Assembly (NCBI GenBank): GCA_009928665.1
Contig: SACF01000034.1
Location: 1-45,586, forward strand
Source of the DNA: Alphaproteobacteria bacterium
GTDB taxonomy: Bacteria; Bacteroidota; Bacteroidia; Bacteroidales; FEN-979
DNA: 45,586 nt
Direction: 5' to 3'
In this document: positions 34,816 through 43,087 of the stretch, in pieces
How positions within the stretch are numbered: the stretch's first letter is position 1
How the letters are laid out: each line of letters begins with the position of its first letter
Notes under the pieces: generated by a model
What the model saw: only the letters and a program-made list of their open reading frames with translations
Told to the model about the DNA's origin: nothing
The model's database searches: none
Translations under genes and position numbers: made by a program

Positions 34816-35781
34816 ATGAATTTCAAAGAAGAATTCAAGAGCCTGAGAATGATCAGTGGGATCAGTCTCATCACTTCGCTTATCATCACCCCGCTCTCCA
34901 TTACTTTTTCCATGATCACGGGCTCGGTCACCCTGCTTATCTATTTTATCTGGGCCGCTACCGCCATTGCCGTGAAGCTCTTTGCCCTTATCTCCCTGCA
35001 AATCATGCAGAAGGAAAACCTGTTCATGTTCCCGTACGGCACGGGAAAACTTGAAAATTTTTCCTCCTTTTTCTTCGGATGCTCCATCGTACCGGTGGGG
35101 ATATATTTTCTTATTGACGCCTTGGTAAGCCTGTTCGCTCCTTTGCCTGCAGTCACCTACCTGCTTTGCCTTGCGCCGGTTGTGCTATCGTTTCTCCTCA
35201 CCCTGGGGCTTCTGTGCTACACCGACCGGCTCCTTCGCCGGAATGATAACCCATCGCCCCTGCTGAAGGCTTACAATGTTAATTTCAGGGTCTCCCTGGC
35301 CTCCGACGGATTCCTCATGCTTGGCTTCCTGGCAGGCTACATCCTCTCGGCTAACGGGGCTCATTTTCTCAGTCTCCGCATCGATCCTTTTCTTTCCATA
35401 CTTCTTTCATTGTACATGATCAGGATCGGATTGCCACTGATCATCCATAATTTCAGATCACTTGTCGACCTGCCCCTGCCTGAAAAAGAGATGCTAAAGA
35501 TTCTCCGGGTAATCGCCGGGTTCAACCACCATTATTCCGAATTGGGACTGATTTTCTCGAGAAGGAGCGGTAAACACAGGATTGTTGAGATCGAACTGTA
35601 CTTCCCGTCAACAGCCAAACTGCAGGATATTTACGCCGTTGAAAAGGAAATGGCATCCGCACTGCAAAACCTCATTCCCGGACTGAATTTCAGGTTACTT
35701 CCTAAAATTTCGGAAGCTCCGGGCCTGGATCAGCCATTGACAAATCTGACCAGCGAAAACCAGCCCGGAGGATCGGAATAG
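34816..35781 (+). CDS. CDF-like cation transporter, paralogue of the divergent neighbour
   Basis: About 321 residues, membrane segments in residues 20-215 and a CDF-type C-terminal domain (DLPLPEKEMLKILRVIAGF, SRRSGKHRIVEIELYF). FPYGTGKLENFSSFFFG matches HTYGTGKLENFSGFLYG of the protein encoded divergently at 34598, so the two are paralogues. The second and fifth membrane helices lack the HxxxD pair almost entirely (only ASDGFL keeps an Asp), more eroded than its partner. The two may form a heterodimer with altered specificity. The 3' end overlaps the end of the convergent fusion gene by 52 bp. The start is supported by the -7 element at 34745. Confidence 0.72.
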   Translation: MNFKEEFKSLRMISGISLITSLIITPLSITFSMITGSVTLLIYFIWAATAIAVKLFALISLQIMQKENLFMFPYGTGKLENFSSFFFGCSIVPVGIYFLIDALVSLFAPLPAVTYLLCLAPVVLSFLLTLGLLCYTDRLLRRNDNPSPLLKAYNVNFRVSLASDGFLMLGFLAGYILSANGAHFLSLRIDPFLSILLSLYMIRIGLPLIIHNFRSLVDLPLPEKEMLKILRVIAGFNHHYSELGLIFSRRSGKHRIVEIELYFPSTAKLQDIYAVEKEMASALQNLIPGLNFRLLPKISEAPGLDQPLTNLTSENQPGGSE

Positions 35782-38036
35782 ATATTCGCGGGAGCCAGAT
35801 TCATGACCGCGGAAAACCCTTCAATATCCGCCGGAGTATATTTATGGGAATTTTCGGTATGTATTCTTTCGCCCTTGCGAAATGACAGAACCCGGTCGAA
35901 GCCGGGAACGCCGGTTTCAATAGCCCTTTTTGCCACCAGGTACATTTCAACACGGTGGTCGTCCTCGTTATATACGGCCTGGTGTTCGAAATCACGGATA
36001 TTAAATCCGGTTCCTGCGAGGGTGTTGACGGCGTTCAGGATATTCAGGTTGAATGCTGCTGTTATACCCTGCCGGTCGTTGTAAGCATCGTGAAGCATCC
36101 GCCGGTCTTTGACCATATCAAGTCCTAACAGGAATACATCTCCCGGTTCCATCATTTTTTTTATTCTTAACAGGAATTCATTGGCAACAGCAACATCCAT
36201 GTTCCCGATGGTACTTCCAAAAAAACAAAAAAGTTTTCGGCTGTTTCCGTTAATGACCGGCAACACTTTCATGAAATCAGCGACAATTGCATGAATGCGA
36301 AGAGCGGGATACCGTTCTTTCAATCCGACTGCCGATGTGGTCAATGCCGATTTACTGACATCTACCGGGAAATAGCGTACATCACCGATCCGGTCTTCGG
36401 AAATGGCATCAAGGAGCATGGCAATTTTTGTATGGTTTCCGCTGCCCAGCTCAATGATATCAAGGGTGCTGAAATCACCAGGAATAGAATCGGCGCAGGT
36501 TTTCAGGATTGAAAGTTCGGTGCGTGTCGGATAATATTCAGGCAGTGTGGTGATTTGTTCAAACAGGAGCGAACCCTTTTCATCGTAAAAGAAATTGCTG
36601 GGAATATATTTTCTTTCGCCGGTCAATCCTGTAATAAGCTGTTGAACCAGCTCAGCCTTCTTTTCGGTCTCAAACAGGTTCGTTATCAAAAAACCCGCGT
36701 CATCGCGTTTCTCGGCAGAAATTTCGCGTGAAAAGAGGGCGGGTATCTGTACCGGGATACCCACGTTGACCGGATTGGCAGGATCGGCGCTCCATTCCAG
36801 CCATCCGCCGTCGTATACCGACACCTGGGGCCATCCCATGAGCCAGGCATTGAACCAGGCTTCGCTTCCCCGCCAACCCGTCCCGCAGTAAAACGCAAGC
36901 CGCTTTTCAGCGACGATCCCGTTCTTTTTCCAGTTAGCGCTGATCTCGTGGTATTCCCGGCAGGTCAGATCAGGGTTCCGGTAATGCTCCATGTGGTAGG
37001 CATTGCTGCCCCCGTCGGCAAATAATGCTCCGGGGATCCTCCCTTTTTTGTCGATATAATGATACCCTGAAACTGCGCCGATATATTCAGGCCAGCTCCT
37101 GACGCAGACCAGCGCGGCATCAGGCGAAGCGAGATATTCCCGGGCTTCAGGCAAGTCGATGATGAGTTCGGGATGCACGGGGATAAATCCTCCGAAATCG
37201 GCTACCGGTTTTTTAGGTTCATCGGTATAAGAGATGTCCAAACCTTCATCGCTCCACGACTGGAACCCACCGTTAAGCGCCCTGACATCCTTCACTCCTG
37301 CATACATCAGGATGGAGGCGACCCGCATGGCTCCGATATCCCCGGCAGCGCTTCCGGGGAAGGCGTCCCTATGGTCGGGATCCATATACTTGCCATAAAC
37401 AACTACGGTTGTATCGGCAGTGATCCCATGCGCCTCAAATACGCTTTTCAACGTTGGCGGACTGCACCGGTTCCAGTTGCCCGGCGTCTCCACCGCGAGG
37501 GTGTCGATATCGATGGCGCCCGGAATATGCCCGGAAAGGTAGGCCTCCCGGTTGCGGTAATGAACATGCAGGATGATGAAGCGTTCAAATCCCGGATGTT
37601 CCGTCGCGAGTCCGTTGATTTTTCGGTGAACCCAGGAGGCAGGCACCAGGTGGCGGTAACGGGGAAGGAATTCCAACAGCATCTCATCGCGGGATACCCA
37701 TTCATCGGTGAACCGACGATAAACCGAAACATCCGGATAGCCTGTCTTTATGAACCGATTCGCGACCTGTTCCAGGGCGCTGTCATCATACCCATAAAGG
37801 ATGATCTTTTTACCCGGGAGGATTTTCTTTTGCCTCACCGTTTCGATCCAGTCGATGTAGCTTGCCCATTTGGCAGGCAAACTCCTTGCGCCGGGGATAT
37901 GACCTCCCCGCGCCTCATCCCGCAGTTTCCATCCGTTGTAAGCATCGACTGGCCTGAGGTCGATCAAACAAACCCCTGTCATCCCCTGAAGGCGCTGCAG
38001 ATCCGCGGTGGAGCATTCCCTTATTGTTCCGGCCAT
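35730..38036 (-). CDS. EanB-like rhodanese sulfurtransferase fused to EgtD/EanA-like histidine methyltransferase
   Basis: About 768 residues. Residues 1-430 hold four rhodanese-like units (CLIDLRPVDAYNGW with GGHIPGARSLP; the HYRNREAYLSGHIPGAIDID unit; VCVRSWPEYIGAVSGYHYI; CGTGWRGSEAWF). The last has an active Cys (residue 384) in CGTGWR. Residues 448-768 are a complete EgtD-type methyltransferase: FFYDEKGSLLFEQITTLPEYY, the SAM loop ELGSGNHTK, FFGSTIGN, HRVEMYLV, ending DPPGWFSLVRF. In green sulfur bacteria, EanA trimethylates histidine to hercynine and EanB inserts polysulfide sulfur into it, giving ergothioneine. Tyr 325 and Cys 384 lie 59 apart, as do (from memory) Tyr353 and Cys412 of EanB. 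The start at 38036 (MAGTIRECSTAD) is preferred; the frame extends to 38162, but the extra part is non-homologous. No egtB is nearby. Confidence 0.85.
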   Translation of the reverse strand: MAGTIRECSTADLQRLQGMTGVCLIDLRPVDAYNGWKLRDEARGGHIPGARSLPAKWASYIDWIETVRQKKILPGKKIILYGYDDSALEQVANRFIKTGYPDVSVYRRFTDEWVSRDEMLLEFLPRYRHLVPASWVHRKINGLATEHPGFERFIILHVHYRNREAYLSGHIPGAIDIDTLAVETPGNWNRCSPPTLKSVFEAHGITADTTVVVYGKYMDPDHRDAFPGSAAGDIGAMRVASILMYAGVKDVRALNGGFQSWSDEGLDISYTDEPKKPVADFGGFIPVHPELIIDLPEAREYLASPDAALVCVRSWPEYIGAVSGYHYIDKKGRIPGALFADGGSNAYHMEHYRNPDLTCREYHEISANWKKNGIVAEKRLAFYCGTGWRGSEAWFNAWLMGWPQVSVYDGGWLEWSADPANPVNVGIPVQIPALFSREISAEKRDDAGFLITNLFETEKKAELVQQLITGLTGERKYIPSNFFYDEKGSLLFEQITTLPEYYPTRTELSILKTCADSIPGDFSTLDIIELGSGNHTKIAMLLDAISEDRIGDVRYFPVDVSKSALTTSAVGLKERYPALRIHAIVADFMKVLPVINGNSRKLFCFFGSTIGNMDVAVANEFLLRIKKMMEPGDVFLLGLDMVKDRRMLHDAYNDRQGITAAFNLNILNAVNTLAGTGFNIRDFEHQAVYNEDDHRVEMYLVAKRAIETGVPGFDRVLSFRKGERIHTENSHKYTPADIEGFSAVMNLAPANIYSDPPGWFSLVRFVNG

Positions 38037-38303
38037 GGATTGCAATTCGTGAGATTCCTGTCTTTCATGATTACGAAGGTATAATAAATTGACCGTATAA
38101 ATTGAAAACCATTTTTCTTTAAGATACAGGTATACCGGGAGGAACGGCATTTGATGATTCAATGAATTTCAAGTAGGAAGACCGTGCCCGAATGCCGGTC
38201 ATTTTTTTAATTATTTTTGTAAGAGCCAAACCAAAACAGGTAAAACGGAATACAAATAATTGGATTTTTATTGAAGTACAAAAACCGGATAATCTGTCGG
38301 GAG

Positions 38304-38996
38304 ATGAACGGAAAATCAACGAAATATACCCTCGGGCTGTTATTTTTCATCCTGTGTGGTCTGACCGTTTCCGGTCAAAAACCATTTTTCAATCCCAAGG
38401 AGCTTGAAAGTAAGTTTGCCCAGGTTTGGAAAACCAGTGAGGCGACCCGGAAAAAATACAGCTGGAAGACCAGCACGGAGGTCATCCGTGACGGTAAGGT
38501 CATGCAGTTTCTCGTTGAAGAAATTTCATACGGAGCCGATGGCAGGCAGATCCGTAAAGTCATTAGCAACCGCGAAACCCCGCTTCCTTCTATTTTCCTG
38601 ATTCGGAAGGTGGCAGAAGACCAGAAGGCAAAAATCGTCACCTTCATGGGTGAACTTCGTTCGTTTCTTGAGAAATACGCGCTGGATGATGACGGTGTGA
38701 GGCGCTCTTTTTTTTCATCGGCCAACATGGGTGTGCCCGATGCGAACGGACAGTTACTGGTTTCGGGTTCCGATGTCTTTGCCCGGGGCGACGAATTGAA
38801 ATGGTGGATCGACACCAAGTTTTACACCATCACGAGAGCGACGATTTCGACGAATTATAAAGGCGTCAGGGCTGAATTTTCAGCAAAGTATTATTTACTG
38901 CCGGGCCTGAATTATATGGTTGAAGCCACGATCCGGATACCCTCGAAAGAGATGGTAATTAACCTGCGGTTTTACGATTTCGTCCGGCAATTGTAG
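38304..38996 (+). CDS. Exported protein of unknown function
   Basis: About 230 residues from MNGKSTKYTLGLLFFILCGLTVSGQ, a standard signal peptide; the upstream frame to 38271 adds non-signal residues. The mature part begins FFNPKELESKFAQVWKTSEAT and ends in alternating beta strands (NYKGVRAEFSAKYYLLPGL, MVINLRFYDFVRQL), which suggests a beta-rich periplasmic or outer-membrane-associated fold. No motif or family is recognised. It is divergent from the fusion gene and convergent with the sialidase gene. Confidence 0.6.
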   Translation: MNGKSTKYTLGLLFFILCGLTVSGQKPFFNPKELESKFAQVWKTSEATRKKYSWKTSTEVIRDGKVMQFLVEEISYGADGRQIRKVISNRETPLPSIFLIRKVAEDQKAKIVTFMGELRSFLEKYALDDDGVRRSFFSSANMGVPDANGQLLVSGSDVFARGDELKWWIDTKFYTITRATISTNYKGVRAEFSAKYYLLPGLNYMVEATIRIPSKEMVINLRFYDFVRQL

Positions 38997-39106
38997 GGTA
39001 TCTCGGGGTATTACCGGTACTGTTTTTCATGCAGGGATTTGAATGTTCATCATCCCGGGTCCGGTTTGTTTCCGGCAGATACCGGTTCATCATTCCGGTG
39101 AGCCGG

Positions 39107-39211
39107 TCAATGAATGATCACTTTGTTGGCATAAACCGTCCCGTCAATCCCGGTTCTCAGAAAATAAAGCCCGGGGGGAAGTTTTTCAACATCTACTGAG
39201 AAATGGAGGGG
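39107..39211 (-). pseudogene. Detached T9SS sorting-domain tail downstream of the sialidase
   Basis: In a different frame from the sialidase, the minus strand encodes PLHFSVDVEKLPPGLYFL then RTGIDGTVYANKVIIH and a stop, the characteristic final strands of a type A sorting domain. The upstream PNP-containing strand is absent. The sialidase frame ends at 39253. A deletion plus frameshift that removed the sorting signal fits best. Confidence 0.55.
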
Positions 39212-39252
39212 GTCTGCTTCGGCGCAAGGCGAACATCCGGGAGTTCGTTTCC

Positions 39253-40830
39253 CTATTCCTTCATGCCTGCCGGGAAGGTGAACGTGTCGTTGCCATCGGT
39301 AAGCCATTCCAATGAAAATCGGGCGAAATAGAGCTGATACTCTTCAAATTCCCCGTTCTCGTAAAAACATCCGATGGTACCGTCGCTCAGAATGGTGAGG
39401 CTGGAATAACCCGAAGCATTAAGATTGATGACCTTCGACACGCCCCAGCTCTGGCCTTCGTCATAGCTGAGGAAGACCGTCAGATTTTTCCTGAGGGTGG
39501 GATGTGAGGCCAGACTGAAGAGCAAACGGCTTTTGTCATAACCATCGAGAATGGAGGTGTACCTGATGAAATCCCCGTTCACGGCCGGATCGGAAAGGTC
39601 GTACTGAAAATAGGGCATTCCCCACGTATCCCCATGGTCCTCGCTGACGACGATTTTACGGCAATCCGGCGTCTTATTACGGATATTCATTATGAGGTTG
39701 CCATTGTCCAACTCCACGATCTTGGCTTCATCGCCGGCCGGGGAGGCTTCGTCCGGTTTGTAATGCCATGTCAATCCCGCGTCATCACTGTAGATCATAA
39801 AGTTGTCAATGGTAGTTCCGGAGCTCTTCCTTACCCCGACGGCCCCGATGATCCTGCCGTCGCGTTGCTGATGCGCGTTGCCGGAGGCCAGCCAGGCTGC
39901 GTACCATCCCGGGGCGTAGATCTCCGGCGTATGTTCCACGGGCGGGCTCCAGGTGAGCCCGTTGTCGGCGCTGCGACAAACCTGGAACCGGATGGGATTG
40001 GCCGGTGTAGAGGCCATCAATCCCTGGTGGGAGGCGAACATGCACAAAAGGGCACCTGTGCTGCGGTCTTTCACAAGCGCCGGGTCGCTGGCACCGTAGG
40101 ATCCGAAATCGGCGATGGTCAGCGGTTCCGACCAGGTGTGCCCCATGTCGGCGCTTCGGCGTATCCGGATGTCGATGTTGTTCGGCAGATCGCCAACCCG
40201 TTCGATGCGGGCGTCGGCGGCCGTGACCATGGTTCCGTCGTCAGCGGTTATGATTGCAGGGATCCGGTAGTTGACCGAACCATAATCCCCGCCCGAATAG
40301 AGTAGTTTGTGTTCCAGCATAATCAGCCGTTTTGATTGGGCTGTTGCAGGGATGACCGGACAGACCTGACCGTCGACTTTCACCGAATCGACATTCCCCT
40401 GAAGATAATGTCCTTCGGGGGCTCCGGGTAAAATTTTCACGGTGATCCGGAAATAGTTGTTGCCCTCCGACAAAAGGCAATTTCCGGCTATTGTGATGGA
40501 TCCCGGCATGATCGGGCCGGTTCCGAAAAGGGTTCCCCCGACCGGCCGGGGATTGGCGCCGGTGTACCAGATCCCGAGGCTGTCGAGATCGTTCAGGTCG
40601 GTGGTTCCGGTAAGGTTAAACGTAACGGAATTCAGTGAAACGAGATTTGCCGTACCCTGGGTTTGTACATTCAACGAAACCACCCGTTCAGCCGGTTCCC
40701 CTCGTCCGGCCGGGATGGTGACGGCAATCACATTGCATTGTTTGAACGTCATGTTCGGCTGTGTCACCGCACCTTTCAGGATGCACAAAAAAATCAGAAG
40801 CGCCGGTAATGATTTTATTTTCATAGACAT
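39253..40830 (-). CDS. Secreted exo-alpha-sialidase (GH33)
   Basis: Five hundred and twenty-five residues with signal peptide (IKSLPALLIFLCILKGAVTQ). Residues about 25-165 are a beta-sandwich domain seen before bacterial sialidases. The catalytic propeller starts with the YRIPAI (FRIP) arginine motif, and DARIERVGDLPNNIDI follows it. Five Asp boxes are visible (SADMGHTW, SADNGLTW, SDDAGLTW, SEDHGDTW, SYDEGQSW), with the family Asp/Glu region between them. It releases terminal sialic acid from glycoconjugates. The protein ends FPAGMKE with no sorting domain; a remnant of one follows in another frame. A -7 element (TAGCTTTG, 40861-40854) precedes it. Start at 40830 or two codons later (MKIKS). 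Confidence 0.88.
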   Translation of the reverse strand: MSMKIKSLPALLIFLCILKGAVTQPNMTFKQCNVIAVTIPAGRGEPAERVVSLNVQTQGTANLVSLNSVTFNLTGTTDLNDLDSLGIWYTGANPRPVGGTLFGTGPIMPGSITIAGNCLLSEGNNYFRITVKILPGAPEGHYLQGNVDSVKVDGQVCPVIPATAQSKRLIMLEHKLLYSGGDYGSVNYRIPAIITADDGTMVTAADARIERVGDLPNNIDIRIRRSADMGHTWSEPLTIADFGSYGASDPALVKDRSTGALLCMFASHQGLMASTPANPIRFQVCRSADNGLTWSPPVEHTPEIYAPGWYAAWLASGNAHQQRDGRIIGAVGVRKSSGTTIDNFMIYSDDAGLTWHYKPDEASPAGDEAKIVELDNGNLIMNIRNKTPDCRKIVVSEDHGDTWGMPYFQYDLSDPAVNGDFIRYTSILDGYDKSRLLFSLASHPTLRKNLTVFLSYDEGQSWGVSKVINLNASGYSSLTILSDGTIGCFYENGEFEEYQLYFARFSLEWLTDGNDTFTFPAGMKE

Positions 40831-40853
40831 TCCATTCGCTGGTCAGGGTAGTT

Positions 40854-40861
40854 CAAAGCTA
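40854..40861 (-). promoter_or_regulatory. -7 element (TAGCTTTG) for the sialidase gene
   Basis: Exact TAnnTTTG on the minus strand, 24 nt upstream of the ATG at 40830; the -33 position is poor. Confidence 0.45.
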
Positions 40862-40937
40862 TAAACATTTTTAGAAAATTAAATCACTCATTTATTGGAT
40901 TAGTTCTGACTTTATTTCATGGGAATGAACCTTTTAC

Positions 40938-41060
40938 AATTGTGCATGATAATAGGATAGCCCGTTTAAACAGGATGGAAAAACAACAGATCGAAAAATT
41001 CGAATCGTTCAATTCGATGGATCCTGAAAGATTTTGCAAACCCAACTAAGCTGCACAATT
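40938..41060. other. 123-bp segment bounded by 9-bp inverted repeats
   Basis: AATTGTGCA (40938-40946) and TGCACAATT (41052-41060) are perfect inverted repeats. A 24-codon frame (MEKQQIEKFESF...) lies between them at 40975-41049. No target duplication is seen. It may be a tiny MITE-like insertion, a hairpin, or chance. Confidence 0.25.
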
Positions 41061-41077
41061 TTCTGACAAATTAATGA

Positions 41078-41554
41078 TCAGCTTTTCTGTTGAATCTCAT
41101 TTTGAACAGGTAGGATCTTAATCATCGTAGCGGGATCAATTACAGGAAGAATTATGCCATTCAGAGGAGTATTTAAAGTCTTCTCAAGAATAATTCCACG
41201 CGCTGTCGAAAATGCAATACTTATCAGCGTTGTTCCGAGTACTCCCTGAATTTTATTTTCCCCCTCTTTGTTTTCAAGAAATGCTTCCAGATTATCCACA
41301 CGAAAATGAAATTCTATTCCAAAATTACCCTGAATTCCCATCGCTTCATCTTTCTTATTAATTCCATCCAACAGCACTTCCAAACGTAAACGAACGTTTT
41401 TAAGTTTTACATTGATAGCAAAATTATGTGAATAACCGACCCTGAAATTTGATGGTTTTTGTGGATTGTCAACGTAAACATCCGACGGACTGACTATCGA
41501 TTTATAGACGTTAATATGGATTATGCTGATCGATTCCGGGTTAATCTTTTTCAT
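41078..41554 (-). CDS. SecB-like chaperone of a toxin-antitoxin-chaperone module
   Basis: One hundred and fifty-eight residues, the size of SecB. Beta strands at 36-62 and 74-92 (GIQGNFGIEFHFRVDNLEAF) precede the helix and C-terminal SecB-type signature, with TLISIAFSTARGIILEKT and LNGIILPVIDP at residues about 109-141, as in SecB-like chaperones. In known TAC systems such a chaperone binds the antitoxin tail and protects it from aggregation and proteolysis, so the toxin is held in check only while the chaperone is active. It is last in a three-gene run; its ATG overlaps the antitoxin stop by 4 bp. Housekeeping SecB is not the likely identity, given this context. Confidence 0.75.
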   Translation of the reverse strand: MKKINPESISIIHINVYKSIVSPSDVYVDNPQKPSNFRVGYSHNFAINVKLKNVRLRLEVLLDGINKKDEAMGIQGNFGIEFHFRVDNLEAFLENKEGENKIQGVLGTTLISIAFSTARGIILEKTLNTPLNGIILPVIDPATMIKILPVQNEIQQKS

Positions 41555-41964
41555 GCGACTTTAATATTACAAGGCCTTTTTTCAATGAATACATTTTCCT
41601 CATAAGCAATTTTTTGCGGCTTTTCGGGATTATTTGATTGTGCAAATACTTTCAACACGATATATTCGGTTTTATTGAATTTCTTACGTGCCTTCAACGG
41701 GGTAATCAGGATCTCTTCATTGAATACCGATTCCATTTTTGAAATACTCTGAAGGGTAAGATTATGCAATCCCGAAAGCCATTTACTGACCTCACTGGTT
41801 TCTTTCCCCATTTTCCCGGCAAGGATCTTTTGACTCCACCCTCTTTGCCCGAGCATATAGTTTACCTGTTCAGAAACAGCGAGATTCTTTTTCACAAAGA
41901 GTCTGTTCTCCGGTAAAATTCTCGCTTTTAACCGATCAACAACGCCTTTAGGATCTTTTTTCAT
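41551..41964 (-). CDS. HTH antitoxin of the TAC module
   Basis: One hundred and thirty-seven residues. Residues about 30-82 are an XRE/HigA-type helix-turn-helix (QVNYMLGQRGWSQKILAGKM, SEVSKWLSGLHNLTLQSISK). Residues 95-137 form a beta-rich tail (EYIVLKVFAQSNNPEKPQ, AYEENVFIEKRPCNIKVA) in the position of the chaperone-addiction (ChAD) segment of TAC antitoxins, which tends to aggregate unless bound by SecB-like chaperone. It probably binds the toxin and represses the operon at the palindrome at 42512-42529. Both junctions with its neighbours are 4-bp ATGA overlaps. The ChAD assignment is by position, not homology search. Confidence 0.8.
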   Translation of the reverse strand: MKKDPKGVVDRLKARILPENRLFVKKNLAVSEQVNYMLGQRGWSQKILAGKMGKETSEVSKWLSGLHNLTLQSISKMESVFNEEILITPLKARKKFNKTEYIVLKVFAQSNNPEKPQKIAYEENVFIEKRPCNIKVA

Positions 41965-42488
41965 AATTCAATTTTTAAACCTGATTCGAACAGAATATCC
42001 GAATAATTCTCTTTCCATTGGATGAATTCGTCATAAAATAAGCGATCTATCCTGTTTGCCAGCGTGTTTGCCTGATTAAAATACTGCTTTACATTGGGAC
42101 AATCATCGGCGTATTTCGCCGTTTTGATCCCACCATTGAATAAAAATACCACATGTTCATTGGCGACCATGCAATACAACCGAAGGTTTTCTTCAATCAC
42201 AATGGCCAGTGTTTCCATTTGTCGGGCAGGAGGAGGCAACGCAGATGCTTCACCATTTTTAGCCTCATGCCTGAAAAACCTATCCCTGATTGCCCCGTAA
42301 TTTTCACCAATTATTTCTATCCAGACCAACAAATTGTTCAGATCAGTTTCGATTTCAGGGATATCCTCCATCCTGTTCAAGAAATCAAGAAATTCATTGA
42401 CTTCTTTCTCTTCAAAACGAATGGAATAGTACTGAACTTTTTCAAACGAAAAATCTTCCAGTTTTTCAATTAAGGCAAAATTATTCAC
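41961..42488 (-). CDS. RelE/HigB-like toxin of the TAC module
   Basis: One hundred and seventy-five residues, longer than classical HigB or RelE. The C-terminal part has the RelE/HigB-like core: NLRLYCMVANEHVVFLFNG followed by GGIKT and a helical stretch NVKQYFNQANTLANRID. Such toxins cut mRNA at the ribosome. The N-terminal half (residues 1-90) is mostly helical and acidic, of unclear role. It is first in the operon, with a promoter and palindrome just upstream, and overlaps the antitoxin by 4 bp. Identity as a toxin rests on context plus the weak core; catalytic residues cannot be assigned with certainty. Confidence 0.7.
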   Translation of the reverse strand: MNNFALIEKLEDFSFEKVQYYSIRFEEKEVNEFLDFLNRMEDIPEIETDLNNLLVWIEIIGENYGAIRDRFFRHEAKNGEASALPPPARQMETLAIVIEENLRLYCMVANEHVVFLFNGGIKTAKYADDCPNVKQYFNQANTLANRIDRLFYDEFIQWKENYSDILFESGLKIEL

Positions 42489-42504
42489 TTATAGGTTAAT
42501 TTCC

Positions 42505-42529
42505 AAATTTATTAACTTAAAAGTTAATA
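42505..42529 (-). promoter_or_regulatory. Promoter and palindromic operator of the TAC operon
   Basis: Minus strand: TAAATTTG (42512-42505), an exact TAnnTTTG, with a TTG about 23 nt upstream. Between the elements lies ATTAACTT-AA-AAGTTAAT (42512-42529), a perfect 8-bp-arm palindrome; a related half site TTATAGGTTAAT lies at 42490-42501. Position between -33 and -7 suits an antitoxin-bound operator. Leader of about 10 nt. Confidence 0.65.
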
Positions 42530-42610
42530 TTTATCAATAATTCAGTATTCGTCGGTTTTTCATTACCGATGGAAAGTTGTTATCATACACTACCATCAAT
42601 CAATAACTTA

Positions 42611-42934
42611 TCAGATTGCATTATCCCAGTACTGCCCACCTCTTTTCATCTCCTGCAGCTTCTTGCCGACAACCAGGTTATATTCATTTTGCAAATCGAC
42701 CGGGTTCACCTCGTTGGAAATGCCGGCTGCCTTGTTCTGACGGTACTGAACTGCCGCGGACTTAGCCGCAATCGCGAAACGACGCCGGTTCTCCTTCTGC
42801 TTTTTGGTCCATTCACCTTTAAAAACCGGTTTTGCCGAAAGGATTACATATTTGCCGTAATTTTTCAGAATCACCTGTTTGCCGATTGTTCCGCTGAAAC
42901 ATTTGACCAACACATTGTCCTTGCTTTTTGCCAT
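42611..42934 (-). CDS. Conserved Bacteroidota small basic protein of unknown function
   Basis: One hundred and seven residues, basic. The opening VKCFSGTIGKQVILKNYGKY, and KPVFKGEWTKKQKENRRRF after it, resemble a family of unnamed Bacteroidota proteins with the pattern FSGxxGxQxVFKxY. The C-terminal half is helical and ends at a glutamate/lysine-rich stretch. No signal peptide. Upstream (42966-42985) CGGATT and AATCCG form inverted 6-bp arms. No function is known. Confidence 0.65.
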   Translation of the reverse strand: MAKSKDNVLVKCFSGTIGKQVILKNYGKYVILSAKPVFKGEWTKKQKENRRRFAIAAKSAAVQYRQNKAAGISNEVNPVDLQNEYNLVVGKKLQEMKRGGQYWDNAI

Positions 42935-43087
42935 CGGATTGATTATTTTTATTATTGAAATTTTCCGGATTTACAGTTTAATCCGACTTTTAAACAAAAG
43001 TCAACCCTCACTCTGTCTTTTTTCCGGAATCAGCCATCTTTTTCCGGTTTTTGCTCAATTTTATACCGTAGTTCCTTCGGAAGACCA

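Noticed and set aside
37173..38084. 303-codon plus-strand frame opposite the fusion gene
   Set aside because: The minus strand shows rhodanese and methyltransferase motifs throughout; the opposite frame shows none.
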